Origin: an uncultured Clostridia bacterium
GTDB taxonomy: Bacteria > Bacillota > Clostridia > TANB77 > CAG-508
Direction: 5' to 3'
Length of the DNA stretch: 5,094 nucleotides
Assembly: GCA_934167165.1 (NCBI GenBank)
Contig: CAKPKG010000046.1
Location: forward strand, 1-5,094
Positions 1 to 5,094 of the stretch are shown piece by piece. Under the pieces are notes generated by a model. That model was not told the origin of the DNA. It searched no databases and was given only the letters and a program-made list of their open reading frames with translations. Both the position numbers and the translations under genes were made by a program. Position 1 is the stretch's first letter, and each line of letters opens with the position of its first letter.

Positions 1-1505
1 CCTGTCATTTCTTCTGGCTTTTCTATTCCTAATATATCTAACATTGTTGGAGCCAAGTCTGCTAAACGTCCTTCTTTTAGCTTTGCATCTTTTCCAACTA
101 ATATTAATGGTACTGGATTTGTTGTGTGTGCTGTGTGTGGTTCTCCTGTTGCATAATCTATCATTTGTTCTGAATTTCCATGATCTGCTGTAATTAATAA
201 AACTCCATTTACATCTTCTATTGCTTTTACTACTCTTCCTACACATTCATCTATTGTTTCTATTGCTTTTATTGCTGCTTCTAAAACTCCTGTATGTCCT
301 ACCATATCTGGGTTTGCATAATTTAAAATTATTGTATCATACTTTTTAGATTCTATTGCTTCTACTACTTTATCTGTAACTTCTATTGCACTCATCTCTG
401 GTTGTAAATCATAAGTCGCAACTTTTGGTGAAGGAACTAAAATTCTATCTTCTCCTGAATATTGTTTTTCTTCTCCTCCATTAAAGAAAAATGTTACATG
501 TGCGTATTTTTCTGTTTCTGCAATTCTTAATTGTTTTAATCCGTTTTTTGCAATCATTTCTCCATAAGTATTTTTTAGTTCTTGTTCTTTAAATGCAATA
601 TGAACATTTTCTATTGTAGCATCATATGTTGTAAAGCATACATAATATAATGGAAAATATTCTCTTTCAAATTTATCAAACTCTTTATCTACTAAACTTC
701 TTGTAATTTCTCTTGCTCTGTCTTTTCTATAATTAAAGAATATTACAGAATCGTTTTCTGAAATTGTTGCTACTGGATTTCCATCATTACATATTACTGT
801 TGGCTCTACAAACTCATCAAATATTTCTTTTTGATAAGATTCTTCTATTCCAGCTATTGCAGAATTTGCTTTTATTCCTTCTCCTTTTACTAATGCATTA
901 TATGCTTTTTCTACTCTATCCCAACGATTATCTCTATCCATTGCATAATATCTACCTGATATTGTTGCAATTTTTCCTACACCTTTTTCTTGCATTTTCT
1001 TTTCTAATTCTGCTATATATCCTTCTCCAGATGCAGGTGGAGTATCTCTTCCATCTAAAAAGCAATGAACATATACATCTTCAAAGTCTTTTCTTTTTGC
1101 AAGTTCTAATAATCCATATAAATGTCTTATGTGGCTATGCACACCACCATCTGATAATAGTCCCATTATATGTAATTTAGTATGATTCTTTTTACAATTT
1201 TCTATTGCAGCAACTAATTCTGGATTACTAAAAAAGTCTCCATCTTCAATTGATTTTGTAATTCTTGTTAATTCTTGGTAAACAATTCTACCTGCTCCTA
1301 TGTTTGTGTGTCCTACTTCTGAATTTCCCATTTGCCCTTCTGGTAATCCTACATCTAATCCACTTGTTCTTATTATTGATGTTGGATTTTGTTTCATTAG
1401 TTTATCTAACACAGGTGTGTTTGCAAGTTTTACTGCATTTCCTTTTTCATTTTCGTTTATTCCAAATCCATCTAGTATCATAAGCATTGTTAATTTTTTA
1501 TCCAT
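1..1505 (-). CDS. gpmI: 2,3-bisphosphoglycerate-independent phosphoglycerate mutase (partial, C-terminus off the window)
   Basis: This enzyme interconverts 3-phosphoglycerate and 2-phosphoglycerate in the cytoplasm, using two metal ions (usually Mn) and a phosphoserine intermediate. The reading frame is open for 501 residues to the window edge. The family is about 510 residues, so only about ten C-terminal residues are missing, and the visible end (PEEMT) matches the usual terminal region. Expected residues are in place: metal ligand D12 in LDGFG, nucleophile S62 in MGNSEVGH, H123, DGRDTPP (151-157), R185 and R191 of the substrate pocket, RKDR (260-263), K333, D400 and H404 in NPDMVGH, D441-H442 in TADHGNS, and H460. 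The alkaline-phosphatase-like domain is split around an inserted phosphotransferase domain, as in the family. The start is the ATG at 1503-1505, with GAGGAA five bases upstream. It lies 52 bases after the tpiA stop with no terminator between, so co-transcription is likely. It was read by hand; no stop occurs inside the window. Confidence 0.97.
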   Translation of the reverse strand, partial: MDKKLTMLMILDGFGINENEKGNAVKLANTPVLDKLMKQNPTSIIRTSGLDVGLPEGQMGNSEVGHTNIGAGRIVYQELTRITKSIEDGDFFSNPELVAAIENCKKNHTKLHIMGLLSDGGVHSHIRHLYGLLELAKRKDFEDVYVHCFLDGRDTPPASGEGYIAELEKKMQEKGVGKIATISGRYYAMDRDNRWDRVEKAYNALVKGEGIKANSAIAGIEESYQKEIFDEFVEPTVICNDGNPVATISENDSVIFFNYRKDRAREITRSLVDKEFDKFEREYFPLYYVCFTTYDATIENVHIAFKEQELKNTYGEMIAKNGLKQLRIAETEKYAHVTFFFNGGEEKQYSGEDRILVPSPKVATYDLQPEMSAIEVTDKVVEAIESKKYDTIILNYANPDMVGHTGVLEAAIKAIETIDECVGRVVKAIEDVNGVLLITADHGNSEQMIDYATGEPHTAHTTNPVPLILVGKDAKLKEGRLADLAPTMLDILGIEKPEEMT

Positions 1506-1510
1506 TATAT

Positions 1511-1516
1511 TTCCTC
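1511..1516 (-). promoter_or_regulatory. Ribosome binding site of gpmI
   Basis: GAGGAA on the minus strand lies five bases before the ATG at 1503-1505 and supports that start. The rest of the 52-base tpiA-gpmI spacer is AT-rich, with no hairpin or clear promoter. Confidence 0.8.
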
Positions 1517-1557
1517 ATCTTCCTTCAATCTAATGTATAGTGACGTAATTTATCTTC

Positions 1558-2307
1558 TTATTTATATTCTACTATTTTTGCAAACTCGTCTGCTTTTAAG
1601 CTTGCTCCGCCTACTAGTCCACCATCTATATCAGACATTTCAAATAGTTCTTTTGCATTTGAAGATTTTACACTTCCACCGTATTGTATTATAACACTAT
1701 CTGATACAGAATTTCCATATATTTTTTCAATTTCTTCTCTAATCCATTTAATTGTTTCGTTTGCATCTTCTTTTGTTGCTGTTTTTCCTGTTCCTATTGC
1801 CCAAATTGGTTCATAGGCAATTATAGTTTTTTCTACTTCTTCACTAGATAAGCCATCTAATGCTAGTTTTGTTTGAGTTGTAACTATATCTTTTGCATTT
1901 CCAGCTTCTCTTTCTTCTAAGCTTTCGCCTACGCAAACTATTGGTTTCAATCCTAAACTTAATGCTTTTTTTAATTTTTTATTAACACTTTCATCTGTTT
2001 CATTATAATATGCTCTTCTTTCTGAGTGTCCTATTATAACATATTCTACACCGATTGCTTTTAGCATTTCTCCAGAAACTTCTCCTGTATATGCTCCTTT
2101 TTCTTCTGCATTCATATTTTGTGCACCTATTTTTATGTTAGTTCCTTGTGCATGCATTAAGCAATAGAATAAATCTGTATATGGCACACATATAACTACT
2201 TCATTTTCTGTATTTTTTACTAATGGCTCAAGCTCTGTAATAAAGTCTATTGCTTCATTTGGAAGTTTATTCATCTTCCAATTTCCTGCGATTACCTTTT
2301 TTCTCAT
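1558..2307 (-). CDS. tpiA: Triosephosphate isomerase
   Basis: This cytoplasmic TIM-barrel enzyme interconverts dihydroxyacetone phosphate and glyceraldehyde 3-phosphate, feeding Gap. At 249 residues it has the family's standard length. The sequence shows the N-terminal AGNWKMN with N9 and K11, electrophile H94 and E96 in IGHSERR (92-98), catalytic base E166 in AYEPIWAIGTGKTAT (164-178, including the flexible loop 6), and the phosphate-binding segments QYGGSV (208-213) and GGLVGGAS (229-236). Nothing is missing. The start has a strong site, GAGGGG, four bases upstream. It lies 18 bases after the stop of the PrcB-like gene, close enough for translational coupling, and is followed by gpmI. In many Bacillota tpiA directly follows pgk. 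Here one extra gene separates them. Confidence 0.98.
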   Translation of the reverse strand: MRKKVIAGNWKMNKLPNEAIDFITELEPLVKNTENEVVICVPYTDLFYCLMHAQGTNIKIGAQNMNAEEKGAYTGEVSGEMLKAIGVEYVIIGHSERRAYYNETDESVNKKLKKALSLGLKPIVCVGESLEEREAGNAKDIVTTQTKLALDGLSSEEVEKTIIAYEPIWAIGTGKTATKEDANETIKWIREEIEKIYGNSVSDSVIIQYGGSVKSSNAKELFEMSDIDGGLVGGASLKADEFAKIVEYK

Positions 2308-2311
2308 ATTA

Positions 2312-2317
2312 CCCCTC
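2312..2317 (-). promoter_or_regulatory. Ribosome binding site of tpiA
   Basis: GAGGGG on the minus strand is separated by four bases (TAAT) from the ATG at 2305-2307. It lies within the 18-base gap after the upstream gene's stop, so ribosomes finishing that gene would end next to it. Confidence 0.8.
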
Positions 2318-2325
2318 TTTTCTTA

Positions 2326-3135
2326 TTAATTTCCGAATCCATAAGATGTATCAAATTTTACTTTATTTGTTGTTTTATCATATGTAAAGTCTGCATCAAG
2401 TGTATATACATTTCCTTCTAATTTATCTACTGATGATTTGCTTCCTTCCATAGTTAATTTACTTGGGTCTTTTAATGTTATTGAATAAATGCAAGAACCA
2501 TGTAAACTGATATTATCTTCATTCTTTATATTTACTTCACTAATAGTAACATCTTGCATATTTCCTTTTGGTCCAAACTCAGTTAGTATATATCCTTTTA
2601 TATATTCATCAATTTTTTTATTTTCATATCTATTCTTTCTTTCATATTCGTTACCATTTGTATCTTTAATTGTAATACTGTTTGGCTCTTCACTCAATTC
2701 TAATTCACATGTCGGACATGTAAATCCCATTGTCGTTATTTCTCCCTGTTTAGGTTCTTTTTCTTTTACTGTAACATTTACATTATCATTTTCATCTATT
2801 TTTACATCTGTTATCTTTATAGAATATCCTCCAGTGTTCTGTTCTCCCATAGATATTATATAGTAATATGGTGCATTTGGTTGGTTTAAAGTATCTACAT
2901 AATAACCTCTTTCTGAGCATCCTGATGAATTTGAACTCTTATTATTAATTTTATATGTTATTCTGTTGCCTTTTTTCCCAATCTCTTCTGAAGTTTGTAT
3001 TTCATTTCTCTCATTGTTAAAATTTTGTGATTTTTCATTAGACATTCTCATTGCAACAATTACAATTAATAGTATTACTATTATGCAAATGCATATTACT
3101 GTTCCTAGACTAATTTTTATTTCTTTCTTTTCCAT
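2326..3135 (-). CDS. Membrane-anchored protein with a PrcB-like C-terminal domain, function unknown
   Basis: The protein has 269 residues. A short basic N-terminus (KKEIK) is followed by one hydrophobic helix at about residues 9-29, predicted to leave the rest outside the membrane. No lipobox or cleavage site is evident. A polar linker rich in Asn, Ser, Glu and Lys (30-75) leads to a beta-rich domain at about 88-158. Its GEQNTGGYSI (97-106) and KEKEPKQGE (124-132), followed by a hydrophobic strand, resemble the PrcB C-terminal family (PF14343), named after a protease-complex subunit. The remaining roughly 100 residues were not recognised. Cysteines sit at 73, 140, 143 and 215, with CPTC at 140-143 in the PrcB-like domain. 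The ATG at 3133-3135 was chosen because GAGGAG lies five bases upstream. The frame stays open for 44 more codons to 3267, but those run through repeats and encode nothing domain-like. The gene sits between pgk and tpiA. No glycolytic role can be read from the sequence. Family assignment is from motif memory, not a search. Confidence 0.82.
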   Translation of the reverse strand: MEKKEIKISLGTVICICIIVILLIVIVAMRMSNEKSQNFNNERNEIQTSEEIGKKGNRITYKINNKSSNSSGCSERGYYVDTLNQPNAPYYYIISMGEQNTGGYSIKITDVKIDENDNVNVTVKEKEPKQGEITTMGFTCPTCELELSEEPNSITIKDTNGNEYERKNRYENKKIDEYIKGYILTEFGPKGNMQDVTISEVNIKNEDNISLHGSCIYSITLKDPSKLTMEGSKSSVDKLEGNVYTLDADFTYDKTTNKVKFDTSYGFGN

Positions 3136-3140
3136 ATTTT

Positions 3141-3146
3141 CTCCTC
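3141..3146 (-). promoter_or_regulatory. Ribosome binding site of the PrcB-like gene, abutting a GC-rich palindrome
   Basis: GAGGAG on the minus strand lies five bases before the ATG at 3133-3135, which decides this start over the longer open frame. The base just upstream (3147) is the foot of the palindrome at 3147-3167. A folded hairpin would therefore stand directly beside the site and might affect ribosome access. That effect is inferred. Confidence 0.8.
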
Positions 3147-3172
3147 GGGCGGACACAGGGCCCGCCCCTACA
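3147..3172. repeat. GC-rich REP-like palindrome, copy 1
   Basis: GGGCGG (3147-3152) pairs with CCGCCC (3162-3167) around a nine-base loop, and one G-U pair could extend the stem in minus-strand RNA. The flank CGCCCCTACA (3163-3172) is identical to that of the second copy 47 bases away, in the same orientation. The block is almost pure G/C plus ACACA in an AT-rich region, so it looks like an inserted repeat, not locally drifted sequence. It could form a transcript hairpin in the leader of the PrcB-like gene. No T-run follows, so it is not a classical terminator. Confidence 0.75.
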
Positions 3173-3195
3173 ATATAATTTTTCCATTTCATTTT

Positions 3196-3219
3196 GGGCG
3201 TATGCAATACGCCCCTACA
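3196..3219. repeat. GC-rich REP-like palindrome, copy 2
   Basis: This is a perfect eight-base stem: GGGCGTAT (3196-3203) and ATACGCCC (3207-3214) around the loop GCA, followed by the shared flank ending CCCCTACA (3219). It differs from copy 1 in the stem interior but keeps the outer GGGCG/CGCCC and the flank, as expected for two members of one short palindromic repeat family. It lies between copy 1 and the large inverted repeat at 3229-3351. No transposase is nearby, so any mobilising enzyme would have to act in trans. Confidence 0.75.
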
Positions 3220-3228
3220 TATATCTTT

Positions 3229-3351
3229 AAAACAAATCAAAATTAGTAGATTGTGCATTTTTGCCAAGATAAAAACCGGAGGCGTACATAGGTACGTTGA
3301 GGATTTTTATTGAAGGCAAAAATGTGCAAGATGCTGATTTTCATTTGTTTT
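3229..3351. repeat. Nested long inverted repeat (hairpin element) just after pgk
   Basis: The arms 3229-3265 and 3315-3351 align without gaps: 30 of 37 positions are Watson-Crick pairs and four more are G-U pairs if the plus strand is transcribed. The outermost nine bases (AAAACAAAT / ATTTGTTTT) are perfect. Further in, ATAAAAA (3269-3275) pairs with TTTTTAT (3304-3310), CC (3276-3277) with GG (3301-3302), and CGTAC (3283-3287) with GTACG (3292-3296) around the loop ATAG. Small internal loops (AAG opposite TGAA, GGAGG opposite TTGA) separate the helices. The right edge touches the pgk stop codon (3352-3354). TTTA occurs at both outer flanks (3226-3229 and 3351-3354), a possible but weak target duplication. 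It may be a MITE-like element, a structured RNA, or a 3' hairpin protecting the upstream mRNA. The sequence does not decide among these. Confidence 0.8.
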
Positions 3352-4542
3352 TTACTCTTTGTCTTGTAAACATGCAATTCCTGGTAAAGTCTTTCCTTCT
3401 AGAAACTCTAGTGATGCTCCTCCACCTGTTGAGATATGTGTCATTTTATCTGCTAATCCTAGTTTTTCTATTGCTGCTGCAGAATCTCCTCCACCTATTA
3501 TTGTTATTGCATCTATTTTAGAAAGCATTGTTGCAACTGCTTTTGTTCCTGTTGCAAATTTATCAAATTCGCAAACTCCAAGTGGTCCGTTCCATACTAC
3601 TGTTTTTGCATCTTTTACTGCTTCTTCAAATTTTTCTATTGTTTTTGGTCCTATATCTAATCCCATAAATCCATCTGGAATTTCTGTTGAGTTAACCATC
3701 TTTTCTTCTCCATTGTTTGAATATTCTGAAGATACATGGTTATCTACTGGAAGCAATAATTTTACTCCTTTTTCTTGTGCTTTTTCTAAAATACTTTTTG
3801 CTAAATCTAATTTATCTTCTTCACAAATTGATGTTCCTATGTGATGTCCTTGTGCTTTATAGAATGTGTATGCCATTCCTCCACCAATTATTAAAGTGTC
3901 TACTTTATCTAATAAATTTTCTATTACTCCAATTTTATCAGAAACTTTTGCTCCTCCAAGTATTGCAACAAATGGATGTGCTGGATTTTCTAAAGCTCCA
4001 CCTAAAAATTCTAGTTCTTTTTCAATTAAGAATCCTGATACTGCTGGTAAATAATCTGCAACTCCTGTTGTTGAGCTGTGTGCTCTGTGAGCCGTTCCAA
4101 ATGCGTCATTTACATATATTTCTGCCATACTTGCTAGAGCTTTTGAGTATTCTGGATCGTTTTGCTCTTCTTCTTTATGGAATCTTACATTTTCTAATAA
4201 TACAATGTCTCCTTCTTTCATATTAGCTGTAAGTTCTTTTGCACTTTCTCCTATAACATCTTTTGCAAGTTTTACATCTTTGTTTAATAATTTAGAAAGT
4301 TCTTCTGCTACTGGTTTTAAAGAATATTTTAAATTAAATTCTCCTTTTGGTCTTCCTAAATGTGAGCAAAGTATAACTTTTGCGTTATTATCTAATAAAT
4401 ATTGTATTGTAGGAAGTGCTGCTCTAATTCTCCTATTATCTGTAATCTTTCCTGTTTCGCTATCTATTGGAACATTAAAATCACATCTTACTAATACTTT
4501 TTTACCATTTACATCTATATCTTTAACTGTTTTTTTGTTCAT
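3352..4542 (-). CDS. pgk: Phosphoglycerate kinase
   Basis: This cytoplasmic enzyme transfers the acyl phosphate of 1,3-bisphosphoglycerate to ADP, giving ATP and 3-phosphoglycerate. It has 396 residues, the family's usual length. The N-terminal domain shows VRCDFNVP (18-25), RRIRAALPT (37-45), SHLGRPKG (60-67), LLENVRFH (115-122) and DAFGTAHRAHSSTTG (146-160), which bind 3-phosphoglycerate. The nucleotide domain shows GGAKVSDKIGV (196-206), GGGMAYTF (220-227), VVWNGPLGV (315-323), GGGDSAAA (350-357) and HISTGGGASLEFLEG (369-383). The start at 4540-4542 gives MNKKTVKDID, the typical family N-terminus. A second ATG at 4552-4554 would add four residues, and a third at 4591-4593 would add 17. The best Shine-Dalgarno (AAAGGA) is 12 bases from the chosen start and overlaps the region of the alternatives, so the exact start is less certain than the gene. 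It follows gap after a 177-base spacer. Confidence 0.98.
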   Translation of the reverse strand: MNKKTVKDIDVNGKKVLVRCDFNVPIDSETGKITDNRRIRAALPTIQYLLDNNAKVILCSHLGRPKGEFNLKYSLKPVAEELSKLLNKDVKLAKDVIGESAKELTANMKEGDIVLLENVRFHKEEEQNDPEYSKALASMAEIYVNDAFGTAHRAHSSTTGVADYLPAVSGFLIEKELEFLGGALENPAHPFVAILGGAKVSDKIGVIENLLDKVDTLIIGGGMAYTFYKAQGHHIGTSICEEDKLDLAKSILEKAQEKGVKLLLPVDNHVSSEYSNNGEEKMVNSTEIPDGFMGLDIGPKTIEKFEEAVKDAKTVVWNGPLGVCEFDKFATGTKAVATMLSKIDAITIIGGGDSAAAIEKLGLADKMTHISTGGGASLEFLEGKTLPGIACLQDKE

Positions 4543-4554
4543 GATTAATTTCAT

Positions 4555-4560
4555 TCCTTT
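4555..4560 (-). promoter_or_regulatory. Probable ribosome binding site of pgk
   Basis: AAAGGA on the minus strand lies 12 bases before the preferred ATG (4540-4542), which is longer than usual. It is directly against the alternative ATG at 4552-4554, which is too close. The long spacing is the main doubt about the pgk start. Confidence 0.5.
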
Positions 4561-4613
4561 CTCTGTTTTTGCTATTTTGCCTGCAAAAGGCACAAACTAT
4601 TCTTATATATATA

Positions 4614-4710
4614 TTAAAGTGTGAGGTTAGAAGTATTAGTTGTGCATTCGAGCTAGCCTTTATTGGTTTCTCTCTTCACACTCCTCTCACTTCTCACTTC
4701 ACACTTCTAA
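4614..4710. repeat. Repeat-like segment in the gap-pgk spacer with short terminal inverted repeats
   Basis: On the plus strand TTAAAGTGTGA (4614-4624) faces TCACACTTCTAA (4699-4710), an inverted repeat with one extra base. TTAGAAGT (4627-4634) also pairs with ACTTCTAA (4703-4710), an alternative fold. Read on the minus strand, 4664-4710 is almost pure purine plus T, built from reiterated GAAGTG, GTGAGA and GTGTGAAG units. The remainder of the 177-base spacer (4543-4613 and 4711-4719) is AT-rich, with an alternating TA run near 4605-4614 and no open frame of note. The segment could be a small degenerate mobile element or simple-sequence expansion. The low complexity makes chance pairing a real possibility. 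Confidence 0.45.
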
Positions 4711-4719
4711 ATTCCTATA

Positions 4720-5094
4720 TTATAATTCTGCAAAGTATTTTATTGTTCTTACCATTTGGCTTGTGTAAGAATTTTCATTATCATACCAAGCAACTACTTG
4801 AACTTGATATAATCCTTTTTCTACTTCTGTTACCATTGTTTGTGTTGCATCAAATAAAGATCCATAAGTAATTCCTATTATATCTGAAGATACTAATGGT
4901 TCTTCTGTATATCCAAATGATGCACTTGAAGCATTTTTCATTGCTTCATTTATTTTTTCTACTGTAATGTCTTCTCCTTTAACAACTGCTATAAGTATTG
5001 TTGTAGATCCTGTTGGAACTGGAACTCTTTGTGCAGATCCTATTAATTTTCCATTTAATTCTGGAATAACTAATCCTATTGCTTTTGCAGCTCC
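4720..5094 (-). CDS. gap: Glyceraldehyde-3-phosphate dehydrogenase, C-terminal part (N-terminus off the window)
   Basis: This enzyme oxidises and phosphorylates glyceraldehyde 3-phosphate to 1,3-bisphosphoglycerate with NAD, supplying Pgk. The last 124 residues are visible and the frame is open to the right edge. They belong to the catalytic domain: GAAKAIGLVIPEL, then GKLIGSAQRVPVPTGS with the substrate-binding Arg of the RVP motif, the S-loop-following strands, YTEEPLVSSD, and the terminal WYDNENSYTSQMVRTIKYF, whose Tyr-Asp-Asn-Glu is a family signature near the NAD site. The catalytic Cys and the NAD-binding Rossmann domain lie outside the window, so cofactor preference cannot be judged. 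The stop is TAA at 4720-4722. An internal Met at 4939-4941 is not a real start, because conserved family sequence continues upstream of it. The gene is the first of the cluster seen here, and its promoter should lie upstream, off the window. Confidence 0.97.
   Translation of the reverse strand, partial: GAAKAIGLVIPELNGKLIGSAQRVPVPTGSTTILIAVVKGEDITVEKINEAMKNASSASFGYTEEPLVSSDIIGITYGSLFDATQTMVTEVEKGLYQVQVVAWYDNENSYTSQMVRTIKYFAEL

Noticed and set aside
764..1180. Leu-rich 138-codon plus-strand frame that looks like a membrane protein
   Set aside because: It lies entirely opposite gpmI, whose catalytic motifs fix the coding strand. The hydrophobic look comes from reversing AT-rich, Lys/Glu-rich codons.
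2706..2717. CPTC as part of a zinc ribbon
   Set aside because: A zinc ribbon needs a second closely folded Cys pair. The other cysteines (73 and 215) are single and far away in sequence, so this is not claimed.
3136..3228. Separate promoter for the PrcB-like gene
   Set aside because: TATATT-like and TTG-like pieces exist, but no pair has acceptable 16-18 base spacing, and such pieces are common in AT-rich DNA.
2326..3267. Longer 313-residue version of the PrcB-like protein starting at 3267
   Set aside because: The extra 44 codons run through both palindromes and part of the hairpin element and have no good ribosome site. The ATG at 3133-3135 has GAGGAG at ideal spacing and starts a typical membrane anchor.
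3229..3351. Large inverted repeat as an ordinary intrinsic terminator after pgk
   Set aside because: The T-rich ends are part of the paired arms, not a free U-run after a short GC-rich stem, and the operon continues in the same direction. Partial attenuation cannot be excluded, but a terminator call is not supported.
3359..3844. 161-codon plus-strand open frame opposite pgk
   Set aside because: It is antisense to a well-conserved gene, with composition dictated by the pgk codons. There is no ribosome site or recognisable protein. The same applies to the other plus-strand frames opposite gpmI, tpiA, the PrcB-like gene and pgk.
4600..4625. Promoter for pgk at the TATATA run
   Set aside because: The alternating TA tract resembles a -10 box, but no -35 element is found at suitable spacing, and the gap-pgk arrangement suggests read-through.

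Overview
The window is a glycolytic gene cluster read entirely on the minus strand, so transcription runs from high to low coordinates. In that direction it holds the 3' end of gap (glyceraldehyde-3-phosphate dehydrogenase), pgk (phosphoglycerate kinase), a small membrane-anchored protein with a PrcB-like domain, tpiA (triosephosphate isomerase), and gpmI (cofactor-independent phosphoglycerate mutase), which runs off the left edge about ten residues short of its usual end. The strongly AT-biased codons, the purine-rich Shine-Dalgarno sites and the gap-pgk-tpiA-gpmI order point to a low-GC Bacillota, most likely an anaerobic member of Clostridia. This placement is inferred from style and gene order, not from a marker gene.

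The four enzymes catalyse consecutive or linked steps of lower glycolysis. TpiA interconverts the two triose phosphates, Gap and Pgk carry out the oxidation and first substrate-level phosphorylation, and GpmI converts 3- to 2-phosphoglycerate. Enolase would be expected next, beyond the left edge. All key catalytic residues that fall inside the window are present, and the enzymes look ordinary and functional.

The unusual part is the middle, about 2326-3351. Between pgk and tpiA sits a gene that is not glycolytic. It encodes a 269-residue protein with one N-terminal membrane helix and an external domain resembling the PrcB C-terminal family. Its 216-base upstream spacer is packed with inverted repeats. 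One is a quasi-continuous hairpin of about 123 nt whose edge lies against the pgk stop codon. The others are two GC-rich REP-like palindromes in the same orientation, one of which abuts the ribosome binding site of the PrcB-like gene. The 177-base gap-pgk spacer also holds a repeat-like segment, with a GTGA-rich purine tract and short terminal inverted repeats.

There is no gene-free stretch longer than 300 bases. No tRNA, rRNA, CRISPR array, transposase or convincing promoter was seen. The promoter of the cluster presumably lies upstream of gap, outside the window.
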